Positions 54,006-64,000 of a DNA stretch of 64,000 nt are shown here, one piece after another (positions within the stretch are counted from its first letter, which is position 1; the number at the start of each line of letters is the position of its first letter). The notes beneath the pieces were generated by a model. It ran no database searches. It saw only the letters and a list, made by a program, of their open reading frames with translations, and was not told the DNA's origin. The stretch lies in the NCBI RefSeq assembly GCF_900102745.1, contig NZ_FMZF01000001.1, forward strand, positions 62,001-126,000. Reading direction: 5' to 3'. A program made the position numbers and the translations under genes. The DNA is from Geodermatophilus telluris (GTDB lineage Bacteria; Actinomycetota; Actinomycetes; Mycobacteriales; Geodermatophilaceae).

Positions 54006-54740
54006 ATGACCGGCCCCAGCTTCGAGAAGGACACGCCGTCCGGCGACCAGCCAGGGCACGGCCAGCAGCAGGGCCAGCAGGCGTACGGCCAGCAGCCGTA
54101 CGGCCAACCCGGCTACGGCCAGCAGCAGGGCTACGGCCAGCAGCAGGGCTACGGCCAGCAGCAGGGCTACGGACAGCAGGCGTACGACCAGCCCTACGGC
54201 CAGCAGCCGTACGGCCAGCAGCCCTACGGTCAGCCGGGCTACGGCCAGCCGCAGGCGTACGGCCAGCCGCAGGCGTACGGCCAGCCGCAGGGGTACGGGC
54301 AGCAGCCCTACGGCTACGGGCCGCAGGCCCCCTACGGCGCGTACGGCTCCCCCGCCCCGTACGGCGCGGCGTCGCTCGGCTTCCCCGACGCCGTCCGCAG
54401 CGTCCTGACGCGCTACGCGGACTTCACCGGACGGGCTCGGCGCGCCGAGTACTGGTGGTTCGCCCTGTTCAGCGTGGCCGTCGTCCTGGTGGCCGCGATC
54501 ATCGACGTGGTCCTCGGGTTCCCGTTCTTCCAGTGGGTCGTCACGCTGGGGCTGTTCGTCCCGAGCCTGGCGGTGGGCGTCCGGCGCCTGCACGACACCG
54601 ACCGGTCGGGCTGGTGGCTGCTCATCGGGCTGGTGCCCTTCGGCGGCATCGTGCTGCTCGTCTTCTACTGCCTGGAGGGGCAGCGGCACCCGAACCGCTA
54701 CGGCCCCGACCCGAAGGCGCTCGGCAGCTACGCCGCCTGA
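54006..54740 (+). CDS. DUF805 membrane protein with Gln/Gly/Tyr-rich N-terminus
   Basis: A 244-residue protein. Residues 18-118 are YGQQ/YGQP repeats like those in protein 1; the C-terminal DUF805 domain has [19 protein letters not shown], several helices and [19 protein letters not shown]805 proteins are inner-membrane proteins of unknown role. ATG 54006 follows GGGAGGA. Sharing the same N-terminal tract with a different membrane domain suggests the tract is a swappable module. Confidence 0.88.
   Translation: MTGPSFEKDTPSGDQPGHGQQQGQQAYGQQPYGQPGYGQQQGYGQQQGYGQQQGYGQQAYDQPYGQQPYGQQPYGQPGYGQPQAYGQPQAYGQPQGYGQQPYGYGPQAPYGAYGSPAPYGAASLGFPDAVRSVLTRYADFTGRARRAEYWWFALFSVAVVLVAAIIDVVLGFPFFQWVVTLGLFVPSLAVGVRRLHDTDRSGWWLLIGLVPFGGIVLLVFYCLEGQRHPNRYGPDPKALGSYAA
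54058..54345 (+). repeat. Tandem coding repeats (YGQQ/YGQP) in the DUF805 protein
   Basis: Direct DNA repeats of about 15 bases (GGCTACGGCCAGCAG and variants); three adjacent copies encode QQGYGQ and two more encode PQAYGQ. Close in sequence to the repeats at 52675-52975, indicating a shared origin. Confidence 0.85.
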
Positions 54741-54747
54741 CCGACCG

Positions 54748-54793
54748 ACGCGAACGGCCCCCGCTGCCAGCTGGCAGCGGGGGCCGTTCGCGT
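54748..54793. terminator. 46-base perfect palindrome between DUF805 and ilvC genes
   Basis: Two 23-base arms (54748-54770 and 54771-54793) are perfectly complementary with no spacer. It sits between convergent stop codons (54740 and 54807). As RNA it would form a very stable hairpin on either strand; as DNA it could extrude a cruciform. Most likely a bidirectional terminator. Confidence 0.8.
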
Positions 54794-54806
54794 GCGGGTC
54801 CTGCCG

Positions 54807-56457
<1,651 letters not shown>

Positions 56458-56497
56458 CTGCCCGACGTTCCTTTCGAAGCGGATCGGCACCAGCGGC

Positions 56498-56561
56498 GGC
56501 CCCCTCCCAGGGGCCCGCCGCCGAGCGGAGCGAGGTGGTGGGGAGGGAGGGAGGGGGTCCT
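56498..56561 (-). repeat. Structured intergenic element, copy B (ilvB-ilvN)
   Basis: Starting at the ilvB stop the transcript reads AGGACCCCC..., with a 9-base perfect stem (56549-56557 with 56500-56508), a CTCGCTCCGCTCG core and a GGGGGCC end. The same design occurs after recG and after ilvN, with different but paired stems. Confidence 0.5.
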
Positions 56562-58429
56562 TACACCTGTCCCTCGCCGAAGACCGGGCGCAGGTCGCGC
56601 GCGGCCAGGATGTCGTCGTTGCTGGCGCCGGCGGCGACCATCGGCCACACCTGGGCGTCGGCGCCGACGACGAAGTCGATGACCACCGGTGCGTCGGTGA
56701 TCGCCATGGCCTTCTCGATGACGGCGTCCACGTCGTCCTTGGACTCGCAGCGCAGGCCGACGCAGCCCAGCGCCTCGGCGAGCGCGACGAAGTCGGGGAT
56801 GCGCACCGGCTTGGGCCGCCCCTCGGCGTCGACCGGGTGCAGCTTGGTGTTGGAGTAGCGGCCCTCGTAGAAGAGGGTCTGCCACTGGCGGACCATCCCG
56901 AGGTTGCCGTTGTTGATGACGGCGACCTTGACCGGGATACCCTCGATGGCGCAGGTGGCCAGCTCCTGGTTGGTCATCTGGAAGCAGCCGTCGCCGTCGA
57001 TCGCCCACACCGTGGTGTCCGGGCAGCCGTACTTGGCGCCCATGGCCGCGGGGACGGCGTAGCCCATGGTCCCGAGGCCGCCGCTGTTGAGCCAGGTGCC
57101 CGGCTTCTCGTACCGGATGAACTGGGCCGCCCACATCTGGTGCTGTCCGACACCGGAGGCGTAGACCGCGTCCGGGCCGGCGAGGGCGCCGAGCCGCTCG
57201 ATGACGTACTGCGGCGACAGCGAGCCGTCCTCGGGCCACTCGTAGCCCAGCGGGTAGCGCGCCCGCCAGTCGTCGAGCTGGGCCCACCAGGCCGACAGGT
57301 CGGTGGTGCGGCCGGCGCGGTGCTCGGCGCGCAGCGCCCCCACCAGCTCGGCGATGGTCTCCTTCGCGTCGCCCACGATCGGGACGTCGGCCTTGCGGTT
57401 CTTGCCGATCTCGGCCGGGTCGATGTCGGCGTGCACGACCTGGGCGTGCGGGGCGAACGAGCTCAGCTCGCCGGTGACCCGGTCGTCGAAGCGGGCGCCG
57501 AGGGCCACCAGCAGGTCGGCCTTCTGCAGCGCGGTGACGGCCGTGACGTTGCCGTGCATGCCCGGCATGCCGAGGTTCTGCGGGTGGCTGTCGGGGAAGG
57601 CGCCGCGGGCCATGAGGGTGGTGACCACCGGCGCGCCGGTGAGCTCGGCGAGCTCGGCCAGCTCCGCGGTGGCGCCGGCCTTGATCACCCCGCCGCCGAC
57701 GTAGAGGACGGGACGGCGGGCGGTGGCGACCAGCGCGGCGGCCTCGCGCACCTGCTTGCCGTGCGGGCGGGTGGTCGGCTTGTAGCCGGGCAGGTCCAGC
57801 CGCGGCGGCCAGGAGAAGTCGGTGGTCGCCTGCAGCGCGTCCTTGGAGATGTCCACCAGCACCGGGCCGGGGCGGCCGGTGGCGGCCAGGTGGAAGGCCT
57901 CGGCGATCCGCTGCGGGATCTCCGCCGCGTCGGTCACCAGGAAGTTGTGCTTGGTGATCGGCATGGTGATGCCGCGGATGTCGGCCTCCTGGAACGCGTC
58001 GGTCCCGATCGCCCGGCTGGGCACCTGGCCGGTGATGGCGACCAGCGGCACCGAGTCCATGTAGGCGTCGGCCAGCGGGGTGACCAGGTTGGTCGCGCCC
58101 GGTCCGGAGGTGGCCATGCACACGCCGACCCGGCCGGTGGCCTGCGCGTATCCGGTGGCCGCGTGCCCGGCGCCCTGCTCGTGGCGGACCAGGACGTGGC
58201 GGACGTGGGAGTCGAACAGCGGGTCGTAGGCCGGCAGGATCGCCCCGCCCGGGATGCCGAAGACGACCTCGACGCCCACGGCCTCGAGCGAGCGCACGAG
58301 GCTCTGCGCCCCCGTGAGACCGGTGGCGGGCTCGGCGGCGGCCTCGGCGATCGAGCGGGCCGTGGTCTCGACGCCGGTGAGCGCCGCGGCGGCCTCGCGG
58401 GTGGCGGACTCGCTCGGGGTGGTGGTCAT
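56561..58429 (-). CDS. ilvB: Acetolactate synthase large subunit
   Basis: A 622-residue ThDP/FAD enzyme catalysing the first shared step of Val/Leu/Ile synthesis. The catalytic Glu is in [15 protein letters not shown], the beta domain has [12 protein letters not shown], and the ThDP site is [19 protein letters not shown]...[14 protein letters not shown]. About 35 extra residues precede the family core. ATG 58429 has AGGAG upstream. Preceded by an attenuator and followed by ilvN and ilvC. Confidence 0.98.
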   Translation of the reverse strand: MTTTPSESATREAAAALTGVETTARSIAEAAAEPATGLTGAQSLVRSLEAVGVEVVFGIPGGAILPAYDPLFDSHVRHVLVRHEQGAGHAATGYAQATGRVGVCMATSGPGATNLVTPLADAYMDSVPLVAITGQVPSRAIGTDAFQEADIRGITMPITKHNFLVTDAAEIPQRIAEAFHLAATGRPGPVLVDISKDALQATTDFSWPPRLDLPGYKPTTRPHGKQVREAAALVATARRPVLYVGGGVIKAGATAELAELAELTGAPVVTTLMARGAFPDSHPQNLGMPGMHGNVTAVTALQKADLLVALGARFDDRVTGELSSFAPHAQVVHADIDPAEIGKNRKADVPIVGDAKETIAELVGALRAEHRAGRTTDLSAWWAQLDDWRARYPLGYEWPEDGSLSPQYVIERLGALAGPDAVYASGVGQHQMWAAQFIRYEKPGTWLNSGGLGTMGYAVPAAMGAKYGCPDTTVWAIDGDGCFQMTNQELATCAIEGIPVKVAVINNGNLGMVRQWQTLFYEGRYSNTKLHPVDAEGRPKPVRIPDFVALAEALGCVGLRCESKDDVDAVIEKAMAITDAPVVIDFVVGADAQVWPMVAAGASNDDILAARDLRPVFGEGQV

Positions 58430-58492
58430 GGCGGGGGTCTCCTGGGCCGGACGTGCGGGCTGGGCGTGCGGTCGGGTGCCTGCTCGGGCAAC

Positions 58493-58525
58493 AAAAAACC
58501 CCTCGTGCCGCGGGCACAGAGGGGT
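58493..58525 (-). terminator. Intrinsic terminator of the ilvB attenuator
   Basis: On the ilvB-sense RNA a 12-pair stem (58525-58513 with 58509-58498, one bulged base at 58518, 3-base loop) runs straight into six T (58498-58493). It is the clearest intrinsic terminator in the window and lies 64 bases before the ilvB start. Confidence 0.9.
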
Positions 58526-58527
58526 GT

Positions 58528-58555
58528 AGCGCGTCGGTCGGGAGACCGGCGCGCT
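58528..58555 (-). promoter_or_regulatory. First hairpin of the ilvB attenuator
   Basis: A 12-pair stem with one mismatch and a 4-base loop (58544-58555 with 58528-58539). Its 5' arm overlaps the leader stop codon. Same length (28 bases) and place as the hairpin before cimA. Confidence 0.75.
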
Positions 58556-58589
58556 AGCCGATTACGAGGAGCAGGCAGGCGGAGGGCAC
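58554..58589 (-). CDS. Leader peptide of the ilvB attenuator (11 residues)
   Basis: A GTG-start frame encoding [11 protein letters not shown] and ending TAG: three Leu, one Val and one Ile in a row, the three end products of the pathway. A start two codons earlier (GTG 58595, with GAGG eight bases upstream) would give 13 residues. I prefer 58589 because the candidate promoter puts the transcript start there. Starvation for any of the three amino acids would stall the ribosome just before the first hairpin. Confidence 0.82.
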   Translation of the reverse strand: MPSACLLLVIG

Positions 58590-58595
58590 GGACAC

Positions 58596-58624
58596 ACTGT
58601 GCGCCTCGGCCGTCCCGACGTCAA
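58596..58624 (-). promoter_or_regulatory. Candidate promoter of the ilvB leader
   Basis: TTGACG at 58624-58619, a 17-base spacer, then CACAGT at 58601-58596. Expected transcript start about 58589, which is the first base of the inner GTG, giving a leaderless leader peptide. The -10 is imperfect. Confidence 0.5.
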
Positions 58625-58660
58625 CAACGGCGTCCCACACAGTGGAACGTGTCGACCGTT

Positions 58661-61372
58661 TCATGGGACAGGCAGCTGCTCCTGCCGGCCGCCCAGCAGG
58701 TCCGGGTCGAAGCCGTCCACCACCGCGGGCAGGTCGGGAGCCGGCACGGGCCGGCCGGTCAGCCAGCCCTGGAGGAAGCCGCAGCCCAGGGACACCAGCA
58801 CCTCGCGTTGCGCGGCCGTCTCCACGCCCTCGGCGACGACGTCCATGCCGAGCGTGCGGCCGAGGTCGACGACGCTGCCGACCAGCGCCGCACCCCGCGG
58901 GTCGGTGTCGATGCCGGAGACGAAGCCGCGGTCCATCTTCAGCACGTCGACGGGCAGCCGGGCGAGGTAGGCCAGCGAGGAGTAGCCCTTGCCGAAGTCG
59001 TCCAGGGACACGAGGCAGCCGAGCGCGGAGAGCTCCGCGAGTTCCGCGAGCAGCCGCTCGTCGTCGTCCATGAGCACGCTCTCGGTCACCTCGACCATGA
59101 GCAGCCGCGCGGGCAGGCCGGAGCGCTCCAGCGCGCGGGTGACGTCCTCGACCAGGCAGCGGGCCTGCAGGTGCCGCACGGAGACGTTGACGCCGAGCTT
59201 GAGGTCGCGGCCCGCCGCCACCAGCCGGGCGTGCTCGGCGGTCGCGGTCTCCAGCACCCAGCGCTGCAGCGGCACGACGAGGCCGTCGTCCTCGGCCAGG
59301 CCGATGAACTCCTCCGGCGGGACCGGCCCGAGCACCGGGTGGTCCCAGCGCACCAGTGCCTCCACCCCGAGCACCCGGCGCTCGCGGACGCCGGCGACGG
59401 GCTGGTAGACCAGGTGCAGGTCGCCGCGCGCGATCGCGCCGGGCAGGTCGCGGGCGAGCCGGCTGCGCCGCGCCGCGGCCTCCACCAGCCCCTCCCCCGA
59501 CGCCCGGACGCCGTTCTTCCCCTCCGCCTTGACCGTCCGCAGCGCCAGGTCGGCCTCGCGGACGGTGGCCGACGCGTCGGCGCCGGTGACCACCTCCGCC
59601 AGCCCGACGCTGGCCGAGACGCGGAACACGGGGCCCGCCTGGCCGCCGTCCGCCCCGTCGTAGCGGCGGGAGACGTCCAGCCGGGCGACCAGCCGCTCGG
59701 CCAGCGCCATCGCCGCGTCGGGGCCCGCGTCGACGAGGAGGGCGAACTCGTCGCCCCCCAGCCGGGCCACCAGGTCCCCCGAGCGGGCCTCGGCGCGCAG
59801 CGCGTCGGCCACCTCGCACAGCAGCCGGTCGCCGGCGTCGTGCCCGGCCACGTCGTTGACGGACTTGAAGCCGTCGAGGTCGACCAGCAGGACGCAGGAA
59901 CGCCGGCCACGCGCCGCCCGGTCCAGGGCGCCCTCCAGCGCGGCCATGAACCGGGCGCGGTTGGGCAGGCCGGTCAGCGAGTCGGTGTAGGCCAGCCGCT
60001 CCAGCTCGCGCTGGCCGGCGCGGCGCTCGGTGACGTCGCGCAGGTGCAGCACCAGGCCGTCGTCGGCCCGCCGCCCGCCGGTGCGGGCGGCGCCGGAGAC
60101 CTCGACGTCGCGCCAGCCGCCGTGGGTGCCGGCCAGCCGGCCGGTCGCGGGCAGCCCGTCGGGACAGCCGTCGCGCAGCGCCGCCGCCACCCGCTCGACC
60201 AGGTCCCGGTCGTCGGGGTGCAGCAGCGCGATCAGCTCGTGGCCGACCAGCTCGTCCTCCGCCCGACCGAGCTGGGCGGCGACCGGGCCGGACACCGAGG
60301 TGACCCGGCCGGCGGCGTCGAGGACGACGGTGACGGCGTCGCCGCTGTGCACCAGGGCGCGGAACCAGCCCTCCGTGCGCTCCAGCCGGCGGGTGAGCCG
60401 TGCGGCGTCGAGCGCCCAGGACAGCGTCCGGGCCGAGGTGAGCAGCAGCAGGGCCACCGCCGCGGCCGCCTCGGGGGCCGGGACGGGACGGCCGGCCACG
60501 ACGCCACCGGTCACCGCGAGCAGCGCGGCGGTGGCCGCGACGTGGGCCAGCACCGCCCCGCGCACCGGCAGCGCCCGCCGCCCGCCCGGCGCGGTCGCGG
60601 CCCGGTCGGCGGCCGCGGCGCACAGGCCGGTGCCCAGCATGGCCAGCCAGGCCAGGACGGTGACGACGCTCCACCCCGGGCCGGCCGCGCCGCCCGACGT
60701 CCGGCTGACCGCACCGCTGACGGCCACGGTGGCCATCGCGAGGAAGGAGCCCAGCAGCCAGGTCGCCGACCGGCGGCGCGCCTCGGGCACGGCGGTGACG
60801 GCGACCAGGCCGACGCCGCACAGGACGGCGCCGACCAGCGGGTAGCCGGCCGCGATCAGCCCGTGCCCCGGCCCGGCGGTCTCGCCGAGCAGCTGGTCGA
60901 GCAGGTCGTCGAGGACGACACCGCCCAGCACCCCGACGGCGATGGTGACCACGGCGCCGTCGAGCAGCACGCGGGAGCCCACCCGCCGGCCCGCCCGGGG
61001 CGGCAGCAGCAGGACGGCCACCGCGACCGCGACCGGCACCGCCAGCACGGTGGGGGCCTCCTCGACGCCGCCGGCCGCGAGGTCCCGGCCGGCCCGGGCC
61101 ACCGCGAGCACCTGGCCGAGCGCCAGGAGCCCGGCGGCCAGGGCCATCGCCCGCCACGGCCGGCCCGCCCGCCCGGGCAGCCGCCGGGCGCCGGTGGCCA
61201 GGACGGCGGCGCCGGTGCCCGAGGCCAGCGCCAGCGCGGCGGGGACGAGGACGGCGGCCGACGGCGCGCCGGTCAGCTGCAGCGCGGTGGTGCCGGCGCC
61301 GAGCAGGACGAGGAGCGTGAGGACGGCGGCGACCGCAGCGGGCCCCACGGGGCGGCCGGCGACCTCACGCAC
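58661..61372 (-). CDS. Membrane c-di-GMP enzyme: PAS-GGDEF-EAL
   Basis: A 903-residue protein. About eight helices (1-315), a PAS domain (about 330-450), a GGDEF domain with intact GGDEF at 539-543 and a product-inhibition I-site RSGD at 530-533, and an EAL domain with EAL at 671-673, VEVTES, DDFGKGYSSL and EGVET. Both cyclase and phosphodiesterase sites look complete, so it could make or break c-di-GMP depending on its input. GTG 61372 overlaps the preceding gene by eight bases. Confidence 0.92.
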   Translation of the reverse strand: MREVAGRPVGPAAVAAVLTLLVLLGAGTTALQLTGAPSAAVLVPAALALASGTGAAVLATGARRLPGRAGRPWRAMALAAGLLALGQVLAVARAGRDLAAGGVEEAPTVLAVPVAVAVAVLLLPPRAGRRVGSRVLLDGAVVTIAVGVLGGVVLDDLLDQLLGETAGPGHGLIAAGYPLVGAVLCGVGLVAVTAVPEARRRSATWLLGSFLAMATVAVSGAVSRTSGGAAGPGWSVVTVLAWLAMLGTGLCAAAADRAATAPGGRRALPVRGAVLAHVAATAALLAVTGGVVAGRPVPAPEAAAAVALLLLTSARTLSWALDAARLTRRLERTEGWFRALVHSGDAVTVVLDAAGRVTSVSGPVAAQLGRAEDELVGHELIALLHPDDRDLVERVAAALRDGCPDGLPATGRLAGTHGGWRDVEVSGAARTGGRRADDGLVLHLRDVTERRAGQRELERLAYTDSLTGLPNRARFMAALEGALDRAARGRRSCVLLVDLDGFKSVNDVAGHDAGDRLLCEVADALRAEARSGDLVARLGGDEFALLVDAGPDAAMALAERLVARLDVSRRYDGADGGQAGPVFRVSASVGLAEVVTGADASATVREADLALRTVKAEGKNGVRASGEGLVEAAARRSRLARDLPGAIARGDLHLVYQPVAGVRERRVLGVEALVRWDHPVLGPVPPEEFIGLAEDDGLVVPLQRWVLETATAEHARLVAAGRDLKLGVNVSVRHLQARCLVEDVTRALERSGLPARLLMVEVTESVLMDDDERLLAELAELSALGCLVSLDDFGKGYSSLAYLARLPVDVLKMDRGFVSGIDTDPRGAALVGSVVDLGRTLGMDVVAEGVETAAQREVLVSLGCGFLQGWLTGRPVPAPDLPAVVDGFDPDLLGGRQEQLPVP

Positions 61373-64000
61373 CGCGGACGGCCTGGACGTGCGGGTCCCC
61401 GGCGGCCGGGAACGGGTCCTGGGACAGGCCGACCAGGCCGGGCCACAGCGAGCCCGCGCCCTCGCGCAGCACGTCGAGCAGCTCCGCGGGGGGCAGGGGG
61501 CGGGACAGCAGGAAGCCCTGCGCGAAGCCCAGGCCCAGGCCGCGCAGCACGCCCAGCTGGGCGGAGGTCTCCACGCCCTCGGCGACGACGTCGACGCCCA
61601 GCGCGCGGCCCACGGTGACCACCGCGGCGCACAGGGCGCGGCTCTGCGCGTCGCGGTCGACGCGGGAGACGAAGGCGCGGTCGAGCTTGAGCACGTCGAT
61701 GGGCAGCCGGGTCAGGTGCAGCAGCGAGGAGGTGCCGGTGCCGAAGTCGTCGAGCGCCACGTGCACGCCCATCAGCCGCAGCGCCTGGACGTCGGTGGCC
61801 ACGAAGTCGCCGTCGTCGAGCAGCGTGGCCTCGGTGACCTCCAGGACCAGCCGCTCCGGCGCCAGTCCCGAGGACGCCAGCGCCGCGGCGACGTCGTCGA
61901 CGAGGGTGCGGGCGGCCACGTGCGAGGCCGAGGTGTTCACGCCCAGCTGCAGCGGCCGGCCGTCGTGCTCGGGCAGCGCGGCGGCGACGACGGTGGCCTC
62001 GCGCAGCACCCACCGCTGCAGCTCGCCGATGACGCCGGCCCGCTCGGCGATGGGCACGAACTCCCGCGGCGGGACGTCGCCGAGCTCGGGGTGCCGCCAG
62101 CGCAGCAGCGCCTCGACGCCGACGACCCGCTGCTCGTCCATCGACACGATCGGCTGGAACGCCAGCCACAGCTCCCCGCGGTCGACGGCACCGGGCAGGT
62201 CCTCGCGCAGCCGGTCGCGGCGCGCGGCGGCGGCGCCCAGCGCGTCGGTCCACCGGGTGGCCCGGGCCGACCCGCCGGCCCGGGCGGCCGCCACGGTGGT
62301 CTCCGCGCGGGCGGTGAGCTCGGCGACGGTCAGGCCGGGCTCGACGACCACGACGCCGACGTCGGCGGTGAGGTCGAAGACGCCCGCGGGCGTGCCCACC
62401 GGGCGCTCCAGGGCGGCCAGGCAGCGGTCGGCGAGCCGGTCGGCGGTGTCGCCGTCGCCGGTGGCCAGCACGCCGAAGACCCCGCCGGCGACCCGGGCGA
62501 CGACGTCCTCGCCGCGCACGGTGGCCCGCAGGCGGCGGCCGAGCTCGACCAGGACGCCGGAGACGGTGTCGCGGTCGGCGTGCTCGCGCACCTCGGTGAG
62601 GCCGCAGACGTCGACCAGCAGCAGCGCCCGGTCGGGGACGGCGCCGGCGCGGGCCACGGCGTCGGTGAGCGCGGCCTCCCAGCCCGCCCGGTTGGGCAGG
62701 CCGGTCAGCGGGTCGGTGAAGGCGACCTCCTCGAGCGCCCGCTCCCGGGCCTCCCGCTCGGTGACGTCGCGGCAGTGCAGCACGACCGAGGCGAGGGCGG
62801 GGTCGGCGCGCAGGTCGGAGACACTGGCCTCCAGGCAGCGGACGCCGCCCGCGCCGTCGCGGACGTGCAGGGTCAGCAGGCCGGACGTCTCCCCCGCCTC
62901 CAGGCGCAGGCGCAGGGCGGTGGCGTCGCCGGCGTCGACCGCCGAGCGGCCGGAGAGCAGGTCGTGGCCGACCAGTTCCGCCGGCGTGCTGCCCAGCAGC
63001 GCGGCCAGCGCCGGTGAGGCCCAGCCGACGCGCAGGCGCGCGTCGAGGACGAGCACCGCCTCGCTGGTGGAGGCGACCAGGCTGCGGAAGTAGGCCTCGT
63101 CGCGGCGCAGCCGGGCGCCGCGGAGGTGGTCCTCGCGGGCGGCGACCCAGCGGTGGGCGGCCGACAGCCCCACGCACAGCAGGGCGCCGAGCAGGGTGAC
63201 CGCGCTCGGTGCCAGGCCGAGGGCCAGCGGCACCACCACGATGCCGACGACGACGACCAGCGCCAGGTGCGGCAGCACCGCGCGCAGCTGCACCGCCCGG
63301 CTCGCGGCGGCCGGGCCCGGCGAGGGGGCCCCGTCGAGCAGCCGGGCGAGCACGAGCAGCGCCAGCCCGACGACGACGGCCACCCGCGTGACGGGGACGG
63401 CGTCGGGGGCGCCGAGCAGCGCGGCGGACGTGCCGGTGCCGCGGCCCACGCACAGCGCGACCAGGCCGGCGAGGAGGACCACGGCCATCCGCTGCCGGTG
63501 GCCGGCGACCCCGCCGAGGACGGTGAGGCCGGCGGCCATCGTGGCCGCGGTCGCCACCACGGCGCCGCCGAGGACCAGCCGGGCGACCGGTGCCAGCGCC
63601 GACCAGCTGTTGCCGGGCCCGACCAGCAGGGCCTGCATGACGACGAGCGCGGCGGTGCCGAACAGCGCCAGCTCCAGCGCCGCCCGGGGGCAGGTGCGCC
63701 GCAGCGCCGCGCGCTCGACCATGCCGAGCAGCCCGACGACGGCCAGCACGTAGCCGGGCACGATGACCACCCAGCGCAGCACGACCTCCTCGAGCGGCGA
63801 GGAGGGCGCGGCCAGGACGCTGACCAGCAGCCCGGTGACCGGGAAGAGCGCGGCGGCGGCGAGCAGCCGCCAGGGGCGGGACGAGCGGTCGGCCGGGCGG
63901 CCGGGACCCCACAGCACCACCGCGGCGACCAGCCCGGCGAGCGCCGCCACGACCTCACCGAGGGGGTGCAGCGCCGGGACGAGCGCGGCGACCAGGCACG
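61365..64000 (-). CDS. Membrane PAS, degenerate GGDEF, EAL protein (5' end beyond the right edge)
   Basis: At least 877 residues; the frame stays open and hydrophobic to position 64000, so the true start lies outside the window (an internal GTG at 63950 is unlikely). Multiple helices, a PAS domain, then a GGDEF-like domain where GGDEF is replaced by AGGVF; the I-site RGED remains five residues before it. The EAL domain is intact (GVEALLRW, LEVTEA, DDFGTGTSSL, EGVET). Predicted c-di-GMP phosphodiesterase with a non-catalytic, possibly c-di-GMP-sensing GGDEF domain. Confidence 0.9.
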   Translation of the reverse strand, partial: CLVAALVPALHPLGEVVAALAGLVAAVVLWGPGRPADRSSRPWRLLAAAALFPVTGLLVSVLAAPSSPLEEVVLRWVVIVPGYVLAVVGLLGMVERAALRRTCPRAALELALFGTAALVVMQALLVGPGNSWSALAPVARLVLGGAVVATAATMAAGLTVLGGVAGHRQRMAVVLLAGLVALCVGRGTGTSAALLGAPDAVPVTRVAVVVGLALLVLARLLDGAPSPGPAAASRAVQLRAVLPHLALVVVVGIVVVPLALGLAPSAVTLLGALLCVGLSAAHRWVAAREDHLRGARLRRDEAYFRSLVASTSEAVLVLDARLRVGWASPALAALLGSTPAELVGHDLLSGRSAVDAGDATALRLRLEAGETSGLLTLHVRDGAGGVRCLEASVSDLRADPALASVVLHCRDVTEREARERALEEVAFTDPLTGLPNRAGWEAALTDAVARAGAVPDRALLLVDVCGLTEVREHADRDTVSGVLVELGRRLRATVRGEDVVARVAGGVFGVLATGDGDTADRLADRCLAALERPVGTPAGVFDLTADVGVVVVEPGLTVAELTARAETTVAAARAGGSARATRWTDALGAAAARRDRLREDLPGAVDRGELWLAFQPIVSMDEQRVVGVEALLRWRHPELGDVPPREFVPIAERAGVIGELQRWVLREATVVAAALPEHDGRPLQLGVNTSASHVAARTLVDDVAAALASSGLAPERLVLEVTEATLLDDGDFVATDVQALRLMGVHVALDDFGTGTSSLLHLTRLPIDVLKLDRAFVSRVDRDAQSRALCAAVVTVGRALGVDVVAEGVETSAQLGVLRGLGLGFAQGFLLSRPLPPAELLDVLREGAGSLWPGLVGLSQDPFPAAGDPHVQAVRGA

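Noticed and set aside
52675-54345. Regular DNA repeats that could suggest a CRISPR array
   Set aside because: The repeats are contiguous, in frame and encode YGQQ units inside two genes; there are no unique spacers.
63948-63950. GTG 63950 as true start of the last gene
   Set aside because: The frame continues upstream with membrane-like sequence to the window edge, so the gene is treated as partial.

Overview
The window is very GC-rich, its genes start mostly with GTG or ATG, and many neighbours are joined by 4-base GTGA or ATGA overlaps. This is chromosomal DNA of a high-GC actinobacterium. Gene order follows the actinobacterial core around amt-ftsY-smc-mutM-rnc-rpmF-DUF177-sepIVA-coaD-rsmD-recG and thiL-ddl-gpsA-fbiD-ppk-mutT1-leuCD-leuR-gltX, as known from Mycobacterium and Streptomyces. 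A phosphatidylcholine synthase signature would suit the Geodermatophilaceae (Blastococcus, Geodermatophilus, Modestobacter), but that family-level placement is inference. I see no rRNA, CRISPR array, insertion sequence, prophage or integrase.

Layout. 1-6132: an ammonium transporter cut by the left edge, a nickel/cobalt permease with a Nur-like operator, ftsY with a coupled small membrane gene, a PhoD-type phosphatase and an endonuclease/exonuclease/phosphatase-family enzyme. 6163-18709: a long leftward run for chromosome, ribosome and envelope upkeep (smc, a 63-residue coiled-coil protein, acyP, mutM, rnc, rpmF, DUF177, sepIVA, coaD, rsmD, recG, DAK2 kinase). 18879-31763: rpmB, a kinase-like protein, an acetyltransferase, thiL, a stand-alone Lrp/AsnC effector domain, a DUF3515 protein, ddl with a coupled lipoprotein, phosphatidylcholine synthase, a Cys/Met PLP enzyme, gpsA, plsC, cofC/fbiD, ppk and mutT1. 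31876-40127: leuDC facing an IclR-type regulator, a sulfite-oxidase-fold enzyme and a galactose module (small membrane protein, sodium symporter, galK, galT). 40222-44990: two tandem tRNA-Glu and one tRNA-Gln, a CPBP protease, gltX, a fumarylacetoacetase-family gene, a VOC protein and a monooxygenase-fold protein. 45034-47922: a NarL-type two-component system and two unknowns. 47928-58595: a branched-chain amino acid region (cimA, leuB, serA, ilvC, ilvN, ilvB) around a cluster of Gln/Gly/Tyr-rich membrane proteins. 58661-64000: two overlapping c-di-GMP genes, the second cut by the right edge.

The most interesting signals are regulatory. Both cimA and ilvB are preceded by an 11-codon leader peptide, a hairpin that includes the leader stop codon, and an intrinsic terminator. 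The two leaders are the same length, both end in ATC-GRC-TAG and continue CGCGC, and hold branched-chain codons matching the pathway (Leu-Ile-Ile after Thr-Thr for cimA, Leu-Leu-Leu-Val-Ile for ilvB). This looks like one duplicated attenuator design that coordinates citramalate synthase with acetolactate synthase. Other signals are a Nur box inside a candidate nicT promoter, a GlnR-like site before amt, a structured intergenic element (AGGACCCC...GGGGCC) after three stop codons, and long perfect palindromes between convergent genes.

Long antisense reading frames through most genes are composition artefacts and are not annotated.
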